This document shows, piece after piece, positions 19,454 through 28,871 of a stretch of DNA of 64,000 bases (position 1 is the stretch's first letter; each line of letters starts with the position of its first letter). The stretch comes from Ignavibacteriales bacterium (GTDB lineage: Bacteria > Bacteroidota > Ignavibacteria > Ignavibacteriales > Melioribacteraceae): NCBI GenBank assembly GCA_020635285.1, contig JACKAB010000007.1, forward strand, positions 372,001 through 436,000, written 5' to 3'. The notes beneath the pieces were generated by a model. The model made no database searches and was not told where the DNA came from. It saw nothing but the letters and a program-made list of their open reading frames with translations. Both the position numbers and the translations under genes were made by a program.

Positions 19454-20155
19454 TTAATTCTCTAAAGAATCATTAAACCAATAACCTACACCCCAAGAGG
19501 TTCTAATAAATTTGGGATTTGAAAGGTCATCTTCAATTTTTGTCCTTAACCTATTTATATGAGAATTTACTGTGTGTTCATATCCATTATACTGGTAACC
19601 CCAAACAGTATTTAATAGCTGCTCTCTTGTATATGTTCTTCCGGGATGAGTTGCCATTAGCAGCAGTAAATCAAACTCTTTTTGAGTTAATTCAACTCTT
19701 TCACCATTCAAGATTACTCTTCTTTTTTGTACATCAATTTTAAGATCGCCTACATTAATAATTGTGTTATCAATGTCTGTTTTTTGAACGGCATCCACTC
19801 TGCGGAAGATTGCTTTTACCCTGGCAATAAATTCTCTGATGCTAAATGGTTTTGTTAAGTAATCATCTGCCCCAATTTCTAATCCAAGAACCTTATCAAA
19901 TTCCTCAGATTTAGCTGTTAACATCAAAATTGGCACGTAAATTTCTCTTTTCCTGACTTCTTTGCAGATTTCAATTCCATCTAAATTCGGCAGCATAATG
20001 TCTAATACTATTAAATCAAATTGCTCATTAATTGCCAAATCTAATCCAACTTTTCCATCATTAGCCTTGGTAACTTGACAATTGAGATCAGTTAAATGAA
20101 TTTCTAGAAGATCGGAAATTTCTTTCTCGTCTTCAATTACTAATACTTTTCGCAT
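19454..20155 (-). CDS. OmpR/PhoB-family response regulator
   Basis: This 233-residue regulator has an N-terminal receiver domain with the acidic pocket (EDEKE), the phosphoacceptor aspartate in VLDIMLPNLDG and the KPF lysine. The C-terminal winged-helix DNA-binding domain carries ELTQKEFDLLLLMATHPGR and HINRLRTKIE. It is first in the pair with the histidine kinase gene downstream. The direct repeat GTGATA-N5-GTGATA 40-56 bp upstream of its start fits autoregulation. The same repeat precedes the two-repeat lipoprotein gene at 16619. Confidence 0.95.
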   Translation of the reverse strand: MRKVLVIEDEKEISDLLEIHLTDLNCQVTKANDGKVGLDLAINEQFDLIVLDIMLPNLDGIEICKEVRKREIYVPILMLTAKSEEFDKVLGLEIGADDYLTKPFSIREFIARVKAIFRRVDAVQKTDIDNTIINVGDLKIDVQKRRVILNGERVELTQKEFDLLLLMATHPGRTYTREQLLNTVWGYQYNGYEHTVNSHINRLRTKIEDDLSNPKFIRTSWGVGYWFNDSLEN

Positions 20156-20194
20156 TCTGGTATTCCAATTTTTAATGCAAAGTTAAGATAAAAT

Positions 20195-20211
20195 TATCAC
20201 ATAAATATCAC
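20195..20211 (-). promoter_or_regulatory. GTGATA direct repeat upstream of the response-regulator gene
   Basis: Plus-strand TATCAC at 20195-20200 and 20206-20211 gives GTGATA twice with an 11-bp period on the coding strand, 40-56 bp upstream of the regulator start. It matches the copy at 16678-16694 in period, orientation and flanks. This is a predicted autoregulatory site. Confidence 0.55.
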
Positions 20212-20320
20212 AGAGGGTAAACAAAAATTAATTGAATGAAATAAGGATTTTAGAGAAATATAGAAAATTAGTTAGTGGTGAGTTTATTTAAAAGAGTTGC
20301 CTTAGTTACCATTTAAAATA

Positions 20321-20353
20321 AAAAATGCGGACATAAAAATAATCCGCATTTTT
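20321..20353 (-). terminator. Intrinsic terminator of the giant coiled-coil gene
   Basis: AAAAATGCGGA (20321-20331) and TCCGCATTTTT (20343-20353) form a perfect 11-bp stem with an 11-base loop. On the minus strand it is followed by a T-rich run. It lies 24 bp past the stop of the 2322-residue gene and separates it from the response-regulator gene. Confidence 0.8.
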
Positions 20354-20376
20354 ATAATCTGTTTATTCAAAAATTC

Positions 20377-23300
20377 TTAATCTAAGTAACTTTGAATCGC
20401 GTCTTCTATGTTATCAAAAAGTTTAAATACTTTATCCATTCTAGTTATATAGAACATTGATGATTCGGTATTATCACCCCAAACAATTCTTAAATCGCCA
20501 CCGAGACTCATTGTTTTTTTCAAAGAGCTAACTAAAACTCCAAGTACTGTTGAATCAACAAATTCGCATTGAGCTAAATCAATAATCAATTTTGAGTTAT
20601 GATTCTCAAATAATGCGTTTAAATATTCTTTAAACTTAGAAGCAATTTCCATTGTTGCTCTTGGCAAGTTAACATTTACAACGCTCACATCTCCATAAAG
20701 CAAATGTGAAAATTGAGAGAATTGAGGCAAGTCTGAATCAAAAGAAGTAAGCTCACTAACAATTGAATTTTTATCAATTTTGTTATTTTCCTTAGTTAAT
20801 TCTTCTAATTCGAGATCATCGTTTTCAGAATGTTCAAAGTCAACTATTTCATCACTATCTGTAATTGGATTTCCAAAAGAGAATGTTGGGATATTTTCTT
20901 TTTCATCTGTAAGTTCTTCAAACTGTTCTTCAGTTGTTATTTCAACTTTAGTTTCTTGGTCAAACGGATTTGTATAAACTTGCATTGGTTCATTATCAAC
21001 AGTAATATTCTCTGAAACATTATTATTTGTGCTGTTATTCTGCGCTTTTAATAGATCAAGCTGCTCTTGAAGCTCAGCAATTTTTACAACTTGGTTTTCA
21101 ATGATTAAGTTTAATCTTTCTTCATCAGATTCATTATCTAATGATTGATTGTTAATCATTTCAAGTCTTTGTGAAATAAGTTCAAGCTCTTCATTTTTCT
21201 TATTTGCTTCTGTCTTAAAATGATTTTTTGCTTCATTTAATTTTTCAATTTCATTTTTAAAATCTTCAATCTGTTCTTTAAGTTTTATGAACTCAATTTC
21301 TCTATCAGTTTTTTGAAGTTTAACTTGTGAAAGCCTTCTTCCTTGCTCTTCTATTATTGAGTTTTTTTCTTCTATTACAGATTCAAAACTTCCTTTTGAT
21401 TCATTAAGTTTTTCTAGCTCACTTTGTAATTCTTGTAATTTATCTTCATACTGTTTAGCAACTTCACTGGCAGTATCATCGCCATTAAAATTATTTACAC
21501 TTGATTGAAGTTCAGCAATCAACTCGGATTTATTATTAATCTCAGCTTCAAAAGATTCTTTAACTTCATTAAGTTCTACAACCGTTAATTCAAGAGCTTC
21601 GATTTTTTTCTTTAATAAAATTGTCGTTTCACTGTCTCCATTTTTTTCTGCATTTAGTTCTTCTTCTAAAGTATCTAGCTTTCTATCTTTTTCAACTAAC
21701 AGATTTTGTGCTTGCTCTAATTGATGTTTTAATTTTTCAACTTCTTCAGAAATTGATTGTATTTGTTCGCTATCTGAATTATTAGAGTTATGAACATCAT
21801 TTAGTTGATTTTTAAGATTTTCAATTTGTTCTACAAGCACTGCATTTTCTTCGTGAACATTTTTATTTTCTTCAATTACTACAGAATGTTCTAAAGTTAA
21901 ATTTTGTAATTTTTCATTAAAATGTTCATATTGATTGTCAGCTAATTTTTCATTTTCTAATTCTTTTTCAATCTCAGAAATAGTTTGATTTTGTTCTTCA
22001 ATGATCCTTTTGTTTTTTTCTAAAGCTTCCTCTTTCTCATTTAATTTTTCTTCAAACTGTTTTATCGTTTCAGCAAGTAAATCTATCTTCTGATCTTTTT
22101 CAGAAACATTAGAATTATAATTAGAAAGTTTTTGATTTAATTCGGCAATTTGATTTTGAAGTTGTTCTTCAATAGAATTAAATTCTTCAGCTTTTAATTT
22201 ATAATCATTAAGTTCTGTTTTAACTTGATTAAATTCATAATAATTATTTGAAATTTGTTTTTGATAAGCTTTTAAGTCTTCGTTTAGATTCTCTATTTCG
22301 GAATTAAGTTCTTTCAATTCAGAATTTTTAGAATCTAAATTATTTCTTAACTCATTTTCAACTGATTCAAATGACTCTAATCTATTATTTCCTTCAGCCA
22401 GTTGATTTTTTGCTTCAGTAACTTTTTCACTTAGCTCATTTATTTGCTGATTTAATTGAGCTTCCCGTGATTTATTTTCTTCAATCGCATTTTTGAATTC
22501 TTGAATTTGATTTTCTTTCTCAACCAGACTATTTTTTAATCTGCTTTCAGATTCTTTCCACAATTCAGAATTATTGCTTGTCTCTTCAAGTTCTTTTTCA
22601 ACTTCTGAAATATTTTCACTTAGTTCATTTATCTGCTGATTTAATTGAGCTTCCCGTGATTTGTTCTCTTCAATAGCATTTTGAAACTCTTGAATTTGAT
22701 TTTCTTTTTCAGCCAGACTGTTTTTTAATTCATTTTCTGTTTCAATCCATGATTCTAAATTACTTTTACTTTCTTCAAGCTCATCTTTAACTGCAGCAAT
22801 TTTTTCATTTAGTTCTTTAATTTGTTGATTTAATAATAATTCAACTGAATTTTTATCTTCAAGTTTAATTTTGTAATTATTTAAGTCTGCTTTCAGTGAT
22901 TCAACTTCTTCAGATTTTCCTTCAGCTTGATTTTTATAGATATCCAGATCGCTGCTTAAAAATTCAATTTCGGAAAAAACTTTATTATACTCTTTTTCTT
23001 TTTCTGATAAACTATTTCTTAATTCATTTTCAATTTGGTTTAGTCTTTCAATCTCAGCATTCTTTTCTTCAATTTGTTCTTCTTGAAAAGACTCAACTTC
23101 ATTATGTCCTTTCTGTACTATTTCCAGTTGTTCTTCAAGGTATAGAACAGATTTTTGTAATTCTTCAGCTTGACGTGTTTTATCAATAAGGCGCTTTTCA
23201 ATTTCTGTAGTTTCTATTTTTAGTTCAGAACTTAATTCTTCGAGAGCTCGTTCTCTTTCCTCTATTGTCTTTTCTAAGATAGATATATGTTTTTTAAGAT

Positions 23301-26300
23301 GAGTTAATTCTGATTCGGTCTCTTTTATTATTGATGAAAGATTTTCTTTGTCATCGGAAAGTTCTTCAATTTTAGAACTCAAATTATTTACTATTTCTTT
23401 ATGCTTTTCAGAGTTTAATTGAATTGCTTGGGTTGCTTCATTTAATTTATCGTTTAAATCAATAACTAAATTTTCTTTTTCACTTACTTGATCATGCAGA
23501 GTGTTAACTACATTAGAAAGCTCTTCTGCTTTATTCTTAATTATTTCATTAAGTTCAATTTGTTTGCTAATTTCAGCTTTTTGATTTGAATTAAACTCTA
23601 CTTGAACTTTTATTTTTGCTTCAAGGTTCTTTTTCTCATCAGCAATTGATTCAATTTTTGCGCTTAAGTTGTTTATAATTTCTTTGCTCTTTTCTTTACT
23701 TTCTTTTAACTCAACTAAATTAGATTCCCTTTCACGAATTTGTGTGTTCAAATCTTCAACCAAATTATTTGAGTAATCAACAGTTTCTTTTAACTTATTG
23801 ATTTCTGTATCACGATTGGAAATATCTTCTCTTAATTTATCAATTGTGTTTTGGCTACCATCAACAATGATTTTGGTTTGGTTTATTTCATTGTTCAGTT
23901 CAGCAATTGAGTTTGTTAATGAATTAATGTTTTCATCTTTCAAATCTAATTCAACAGTTAGCCCGTTAATTTGAGTTTGTTTTTCTTTTACATCATTGTT
24001 TAATTCATCAATTTGTTTTTGGTTAATTTCTATTTCAGATTTGAATGAATCGATCAAATTGCTTTTTTCATAAATAATATTATTAAGGCTTTCTACCTTT
24101 TCACTTAATGAACTAAGTTCGTTTTCTTGATCATAATTTTGTTGAGATAAATCATTTATGCGATTGTTTGAATCTTCAATATTTATTTTTAGAGATTCAA
24201 TTTCAGAAACTTTTTCTTCAACGCTTAAAATTAATTTTTGTTCTGATTTGGTTCTTTCCAAGAGATCATTTTCCAGTTCAGTGTTTCTTTCAAAAGCCTT
24301 TTGATACTCAACTTTGATTTCTTCTAATTGTTTACTTGTGCCATCTAACTCAACATTTAATGAGTTAATGTTTTGATTTTGATTATTAACTACTTCTTTT
24401 AATTCATTTTCAGATGCTCTTAAGTTTGCAATTTTTAGTTCATCATCCTCTACAGTTTTGCTTAAATCGTTATTTATATTTATTAGTTCGTTAATTTGAT
24501 TTTCTTTTTGATCTATGTTTTGTTTATAATTATCAACATCTTGATTAAGCTCTTCAATAACTTGTACTTTTTTAGTTAGTGAATCTATAGTTTCTGAAAG
24601 TTTAGTGTTTATGTTTTCTTTTTCATTATTACTAGCTTCCAACTCTTCTTTAAGTGATGAATTTAATTGTTCAAATTCATTTTTAGTCTTATTTAACTGG
24701 TTAATATCATTTTGAAGAGAATTTATATATTCATCTTTTTGTTCTAGATTTCTTCTTAATTCAAGTTCTTTGCCTTTAGCTTTTTCCAATTCTACGCCAA
24801 CAGCTTCAACTTTGTTTTCTAAAGCCGCTATTAAATCTGCATTTTCTGCAAACTTTTGTTCATTTGATTTAAGTTTTTCTAGTAAGTTGTTGATTGAAGA
24901 ATCTTTTTCAGTTATAAGTTTAATTTTCTCATCAAGCTGATCTGATAATGGTTTTAGTGCTTCTTCGGCCTCTTTTACCTTCTCGTTTAGATAATAAATA
25001 TTTTTATTTAATTCGTTATTTTCATCTTTAGTAATGGAGAGGTTGTCATTCAATTCAGTAATAAGGTGATCAGCTTCAGTAATTTTATGACTCTGTTTTA
25101 CTATGATTTCGTCTTTGTCTTTTGCTGCTTTTTCTAACTCGTTTTTCTTATCTTCTATTACTTTAAAAGCTTGAGTTTGGTCTTCAATTATTTCATTTTT
25201 CTTATTAATAGAGTTGTTTAGTTTTGCCACTTGTGTCGAAAGACTTGAATTTTGCTCCTTTGCTTCTTTGATATTATTCTCATATCTACTTACATCAGCC
25301 TTTAGACTTTCAATTAGGTTACTTTTCGTGTTAATTTCAGCTTCATACTTCGCAACTTGCGTAGTTGCCTCAATTAGTTTAAAATTAAATATTTCCTTTT
25401 CTTCATTTAATTTTTCAATTAAAGCTTTCGAATCATTTATAATTGCTTCATTCTCTTTGATCTTATCAAATTGTCTATCTATAATATCTTGTTTTTTTGA
25501 ATCAGATTCTTTTAGGAAGTTTTCTTTTGCTTTTAATTCATCTAAGTGACTTGATTGTTTTGTAATTATTTCATTTTTATTTGCTTCAGAAATTTTCAAT
25601 GATTCACTATATTCTTTTAATTTTGTGATTTCATCATTCTTTAGCTCTAACTTTGCTCTCACCTCATAATTTTTATTTTCAAGAGATTTTTGAGCATTTA
25701 ATGCGTTATTATAATTATCTTTAAGTGTATTTAATTGAGTTTCATAATTAGATACAACATCCTTAAATTTATTTAATTCATTGGTTGATTTTGAATATGA
25801 ATCTTTCAATTGAGCAAGTTTATATGATTGTTCCCCAATCAACTCACTTTTATATTTATCTGCTTCTGAAATACTCTTTAATTCATCTTGTAGTTTTTGT
25901 AACTCTTTTGATTGTTCGTCTATTTTATTTTGTTTGATCTTATCATATTTTCCAATACTTTCAAATTTTTCTTCACTTTCACTCAATTTTTTATTTAGTA
26001 TATTAATAGTTTTGTTCTTTTCCTCTTCTAGGGTTGAGTAAGAATTCTTAATATAATTTAATTCTTCAAGTTTGGCTTCATTTTGATTAAAATTATTTCG
26101 CAACGAACGCAATTCTTCTTGAAGTATTTTGTTGTTTTTAGAAAGCTCATCTTCTACAAGTTTGCTATTTTTTATCTGTTCTTCATATTCAAATAATTCC
26201 TCGGTAGATTTTTTCAAACTTTCTTTTAAATTAATTAGTTCAGCTGAATTATTTTCATAATCTTGTTTTAAGTTATTGAATGATTTTTCCTTTGCTCTAA

Positions 26301-27345
26301 GATGTTCAATTTCATTTGATAATTTTTTAATTTCTACTTTTATTTTTTCATCATCTGCTTTACTAAGATTTGAAGCAGATTTGAGATCATTTATTTGATC
26401 TCTAAAATTCTCAATTTCTACTTCTGCTATACTTAACTTTTCCTTAAGGTCTTTCTCGCGTGTATTAAGTTCTTCTAATTTATTTTTTAGTGTTTTTATC
26501 TCAATTTCTTTTTCTTCAAAAATGCTCTCATCAATATTCTGAGAACTGTCAATACTTGAAATGGATTGTTCTAATTCAATAATTCTATTATTATGGTTGG
26601 TTATTTGTAATTTATAGCTTTTCTCGGCATCTAATAACCTAGAAAGCTGTTCATTTTGATTGTCAATTACATTATTCATTTGTCTAGTTGTGCTTTGGTA
26701 TTCTTCAACTCTATTATAAAGGGAAGTGATCTGCTCTTCTTTTTTTCTGATTAAATCATTGTATCTGACTATTCTATCGTTTAATTCATCAATTACTTTT
26801 TCTTTCTTTTTAAGCTCGTTAAACGAAACTAAATCATCAGCATTTTGATTATTGAGATCAAATATTGATACTTTTTTTTGTCCAGATTCAAATTTAACAT
26901 TTGCCTCTTTTAGTAATTTTTCAAGATTTGCCATTATGGTTTCATCAACATTTTCCATTGAGTTTTTTAAATTGCTTAGTATAGAATTGTATTGAACTAG
27001 AAGAATATCCATATTTTCTTTAGAAATTTCAGCAAGTTTTGAGTCCATAATTGATAAAGCAGTAGATTTGCGTTTAGAATTTGCAAAAAATTCTTCTTGT
27101 CCAAAAAACTCATTTGGAGAAATAATAGAAGTAGTGGTTTTAGAAAAGCTGTGTTTTTTTAATAAATTTATTTCACCTTCAATCACTAAATATATTGAAT
27201 TTGAAGGATCACCATTTTTGAATAAGATTTCTCCTTCATCCAATTCAATTATTTCTAAATCCAAATCCTCAAGTGTAATATTTGAAATGTTAGTATTTTT
27301 AAATAAATCATTACTTTTTAACACAGTGCTAATGTTGTTTTGCAT
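20377..27345 (-). CDS. Giant cNMP-binding/coiled-coil/STAS protein (2322 aa)
   Basis: Residues about 15-125 form a cyclic-nucleotide-binding-like domain (GEILFKNGDPSNSIYLVIEGE, then FGQEEFFANSKRKSTALS, matching the phosphate-binding FGE-R pattern). About residues 150-2060 are almost continuous heptad-patterned coiled coil rich in Glu, Lys, Asn, Leu and Ser, including near-identical 63-residue repeats (encoded around 22430-22740). An acidic linker follows. The last 105 residues or so are a STAS domain with CEFVDSTVLGVLVSSLKK, whose DS-T loop matches the phosphorylatable serine of SpoIIAA-type anti-anti-sigma factors. There is no signal peptide or membrane helix, so it should be cytoplasmic. 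A fully extended coil of this length would span a few hundred nanometres. It is monocistronic with its own terminator. A scaffold or length-spanning signalling role is inference. Confidence 0.85.
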   Translation of the reverse strand: MQNNISTVLKSNDLFKNTNISNITLEDLDLEIIELDEGEILFKNGDPSNSIYLVIEGEINLLKKHSFSKTTTSIISPNEFFGQEEFFANSKRKSTALSIMDSKLAEISKENMDILLVQYNSILSNLKNSMENVDETIMANLEKLLKEANVKFESGQKKVSIFDLNNQNADDLVSFNELKKKEKVIDELNDRIVRYNDLIRKKEEQITSLYNRVEEYQSTTRQMNNVIDNQNEQLSRLLDAEKSYKLQITNHNNRIIELEQSISSIDSSQNIDESIFEEKEIEIKTLKNKLEELNTREKDLKEKLSIAEVEIENFRDQINDLKSASNLSKADDEKIKVEIKKLSNEIEHLRAKEKSFNNLKQDYENNSAELINLKESLKKSTEELFEYEEQIKNSKLVEDELSKNNKILQEELRSLRNNFNQNEAKLEELNYIKNSYSTLEEEKNKTINILNKKLSESEEKFESIGKYDKIKQNKIDEQSKELQKLQDELKSISEADKYKSELIGEQSYKLAQLKDSYSKSTNELNKFKDVVSNYETQLNTLKDNYNNALNAQKSLENKNYEVRAKLELKNDEITKLKEYSESLKISEANKNEIITKQSSHLDELKAKENFLKESDSKKQDIIDRQFDKIKENEAIINDSKALIEKLNEEKEIFNFKLIEATTQVAKYEAEINTKSNLIESLKADVSRYENNIKEAKEQNSSLSTQVAKLNNSINKKNEIIEDQTQAFKVIEDKKNELEKAAKDKDEIIVKQSHKITEADHLITELNDNLSITKDENNELNKNIYYLNEKVKEAEEALKPLSDQLDEKIKLITEKDSSINNLLEKLKSNEQKFAENADLIAALENKVEAVGVELEKAKGKELELRRNLEQKDEYINSLQNDINQLNKTKNEFEQLNSSLKEELEASNNEKENINTKLSETIDSLTKKVQVIEELNQDVDNYKQNIDQKENQINELININNDLSKTVEDDELKIANLRASENELKEVVNNQNQNINSLNVELDGTSKQLEEIKVEYQKAFERNTELENDLLERTKSEQKLILSVEEKVSEIESLKINIEDSNNRINDLSQQNYDQENELSSLSEKVESLNNIIYEKSNLIDSFKSEIEINQKQIDELNNDVKEKQTQINGLTVELDLKDENINSLTNSIAELNNEINQTKIIVDGSQNTIDKLREDISNRDTEINKLKETVDYSNNLVEDLNTQIRERESNLVELKESKEKSKEIINNLSAKIESIADEKKNLEAKIKVQVEFNSNQKAEISKQIELNEIIKNKAEELSNVVNTLHDQVSEKENLVIDLNDKLNEATQAIQLNSEKHKEIVNNLSSKIEELSDDKENLSSIIKETESELTHLKKHISILEKTIEERERALEELSSELKIETTEIEKRLIDKTRQAEELQKSVLYLEEQLEIVQKGHNEVESFQEEQIEEKNAEIERLNQIENELRNSLSEKEKEYNKVFSEIEFLSSDLDIYKNQAEGKSEEVESLKADLNNYKIKLEDKNSVELLLNQQIKELNEKIAAVKDELEESKSNLESWIETENELKNSLAEKENQIQEFQNAIEENKSREAQLNQQINELSENISEVEKELEETSNNSELWKESESRLKNSLVEKENQIQEFKNAIEENKSREAQLNQQINELSEKVTEAKNQLAEGNNRLESFESVENELRNNLDSKNSELKELNSEIENLNEDLKAYQKQISNNYYEFNQVKTELNDYKLKAEEFNSIEEQLQNQIAELNQKLSNYNSNVSEKDQKIDLLAETIKQFEEKLNEKEEALEKNKRIIEEQNQTISEIEKELENEKLADNQYEHFNEKLQNLTLEHSVVIEENKNVHEENAVLVEQIENLKNQLNDVHNSNNSDSEQIQSISEEVEKLKHQLEQAQNLLVEKDRKLDTLEEELNAEKNGDSETTILLKKKIEALELTVVELNEVKESFEAEINNKSELIAELQSSVNNFNGDDTASEVAKQYEDKLQELQSELEKLNESKGSFESVIEEKNSIIEEQGRRLSQVKLQKTDREIEFIKLKEQIEDFKNEIEKLNEAKNHFKTEANKKNEELELISQRLEMINNQSLDNESDEERLNLIIENQVVKIAELQEQLDLLKAQNNSTNNNVSENITVDNEPMQVYTNPFDQETKVEITTEEQFEELTDEKENIPTFSFGNPITDSDEIVDFEHSENDDLELEELTKENNKIDKNSIVSELTSFDSDLPQFSQFSHLLYGDVSVVNVNLPRATMEIASKFKEYLNALFENHNSKLIIDLAQCEFVDSTVLGVLVSSLKKTMSLGGDLRIVWGDNTESSMFYITRMDKVFKLFDNIEDAIQSYLD
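22430..22740 (-). repeat. 63-residue (189-bp) tandem repeats inside the giant coiled-coil gene
   Basis: The encoded segment EENKSREAQLNQQINELSE occurs twice, 189 bp apart, and KNSLxEKENQIQEF flanks each copy. A more diverged copy follows on the C-terminal-coding side. The period is 63 residues, exactly nine heptads, so duplication keeps the coiled-coil phase. Confidence 0.75.
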
Positions 27346-27805
27346 TTCCTCGTCCTCTTGAACTTTCTAGATTAAATTATTATCGAGCAGTTTAGATTTT
27401 TTTTTAATTTTGTTTAAATTTCCTCACTGATACTTTTAATTTCAAATATTGTGCCGTAAAACGTAAAAAGTGGTAATTTTTACTTGCTGTTTTTGTAGAT
27501 TTTCATTCACAACCTTGATGCTTAAAAACTGTTAGATTTGCAATGAAAATCAATTTGGTAATATAAAAATCCATATAGATGCAAATACAACTATATCTGG
27601 TGGTTTTATAATTCCCGATTAATGTAACAATATGATACAGAACGTGATCTGTGTCACTATTATAAGAATTCCTTATTTGTAACTCTGGCTAAAAATAGCC
27701 AAATAGGTGTTGAGGCATTTTGTTGTTATAATAAAATACTTTTGCTAATTTACACTAAGCTTTATAGCCTAAATTATTTTTTCAACTAAAATTGAGAAAT
27801 TTGCT
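27346..27805. other. 460-bp regulatory gap upstream of the cytochrome cassette
   Basis: This gap separates the divergently transcribed giant coiled-coil gene and the electron-transfer cassette. It holds the Crp/Fnr-like palindrome at 27644-27657, a GGCTA-N4-TAGCC hairpin at 27687-27700, a TATAAT at 27727-27732 without a well-placed -35, and a TACTTTTG box at 27737-27744 resembling the Bacteroidota TAnnTTTG element. No coding potential was seen. Confidence 0.5.
27644..27657. promoter_or_regulatory. Crp/Fnr-type palindrome GTGA-N6-TCAC
   Basis: The core GTGA-TCTGTG-TCAC matches the spacing of Crp-family operators. It overlaps a second, longer imperfect palindrome, GATACAGA-N6-TCTGTGTC (27634-27655). 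It lies about 150 bp upstream of the first gene of the heme-protein cassette, where an oxygen- or redox-responsive regulator would be expected. Confidence 0.5.
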
Positions 27806-28695
27806 ATGAATAAACTTGTGCATAAATTTTATATTGGTTTTTTTATAGTTGTTACCATTTCTGTTTTGGTTTTGTTAATTATAAACGGATACTCTTATTA
27901 TACTTCGCCATTTGAAGAACGCTTTTTTTACCTAACCACAATTCATTAAAACCAAGTGGATTTATTGGTCATGGAATAGGAATTATAGGTTCATTTGTTA
28001 ATGATTTTTGGAGTTTTAATTTATATGATTAGAAAAAGAGTTAAATTTTTATGCGCTTAGGAATTTTAAACATTGGCTTGAACTGCATATTTTTTTTGCA
28101 CTGTTGGACCAATTTTAGTTCTATTTCACACTGCTTTTTTAAGTTTGGTGGAATTGTTTCTGTTAGTTTTTGGAGTATGGTTGCAGTTTTTTTAGTGGAA
28201 TTATTGGAAGATTTATTTATGTTCGCATCCCTCGTACAATTGAAGGAAATGAAATGAATATGCAGCAAATAAATAATCTCAATGATAATCTTACAATAAA
28301 TCTGGCTACAAATTATAATTTACAAAAATACAACTTTAGAAAAAATTGCTGAACTATCTGATATTAAAAGTAAAGGAAGAGGTTCATTTAAATGAATTGT
28401 TTTTATCTCTGATTCCAAATTATTTTGAAAAAGGAAAAAAATAAATACTATCAATTTCAGCATTAAAATTAAAAGCAAATAATATTTCTAAAACAAATAG
28501 AAAAGAAATTATTAAGATTATAAAAAAAAAATCAGTACTTCAAATAAAATACATTATCTTCGTTTGATGCAAAGTTTGTTTAAATATTGGCATGTCGCAC
28601 ATTTACCGTTTGCTTTAATTATGCTTATAATAATGTTTATTCACATTGTTGTTACTATTACTTTTGGTTATAGGTGGGATTTTTTAAATGCTTAA
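27806..28695 (+). pseudogene. b-type cytochrome-like membrane protein, frameshifted
   Basis: Once several indels are bridged, this reads as a membrane protein of about 296 residues. It starts MNKLVHKFYIGFFIVV, continues through GFIGHGIGIIGSF and MIFGVLIYMIRKR, then HWLELHIFLCTVGPILVLFHTAF and GIIGRFIYVRIPR. After a soluble stretch it ends with a helix LFKYWHVAHLPFALIMLIIMFIHIVV. Histidines spaced within the helices (HWLELH, FH, WHVAH, IH) fit a bis-histidine b-heme protein such as a ferric-reductase-like or cytochrome b561-like fold, but I cannot name the family. It opens a cassette of redox genes on the plus strand. Confidence 0.55.
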
Positions 28696-28726
28696 AAATG
28701 AGAATAATTGTTCGATATTTTAATAC

Positions 28727-28747
28727 TACATGTATTAATTACATGTA
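28727..28747. promoter_or_regulatory. Palindrome TACATGTA-TTAAT-TACATGTA
   Basis: A perfect inverted repeat with 8-bp arms, each arm itself palindromic, lies in the 176-bp gap between the b-cytochrome-like gene and the ferredoxin-reductase gene. It may be an operator giving separate control of the downstream genes. No regulator is assigned. Confidence 0.4.
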
Positions 28748-28871
28748 ATATTGTGATACTATATTATAAATTGTGTTTATAGACCAAGTACTATCAATAT
28801 TTTTAGTTTGGTATATAAATTGATGGACTATCTTATTAATTATTTTTAGGTAAATGGATTGGAAGTATTAA

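Noticed and set aside
27727..27732. Perfect TATAAT as the cassette promoter.
   Set aside because: No -35 box lies at a workable distance (the nearest TTGAGG is 11 bp away), so I list it only as part of the gap.
28041..28352. Short frames around 28041-28352 as separate small genes.
   Set aside because: They are pieces of, or antisense to, the frameshifted b-cytochrome-like gene.
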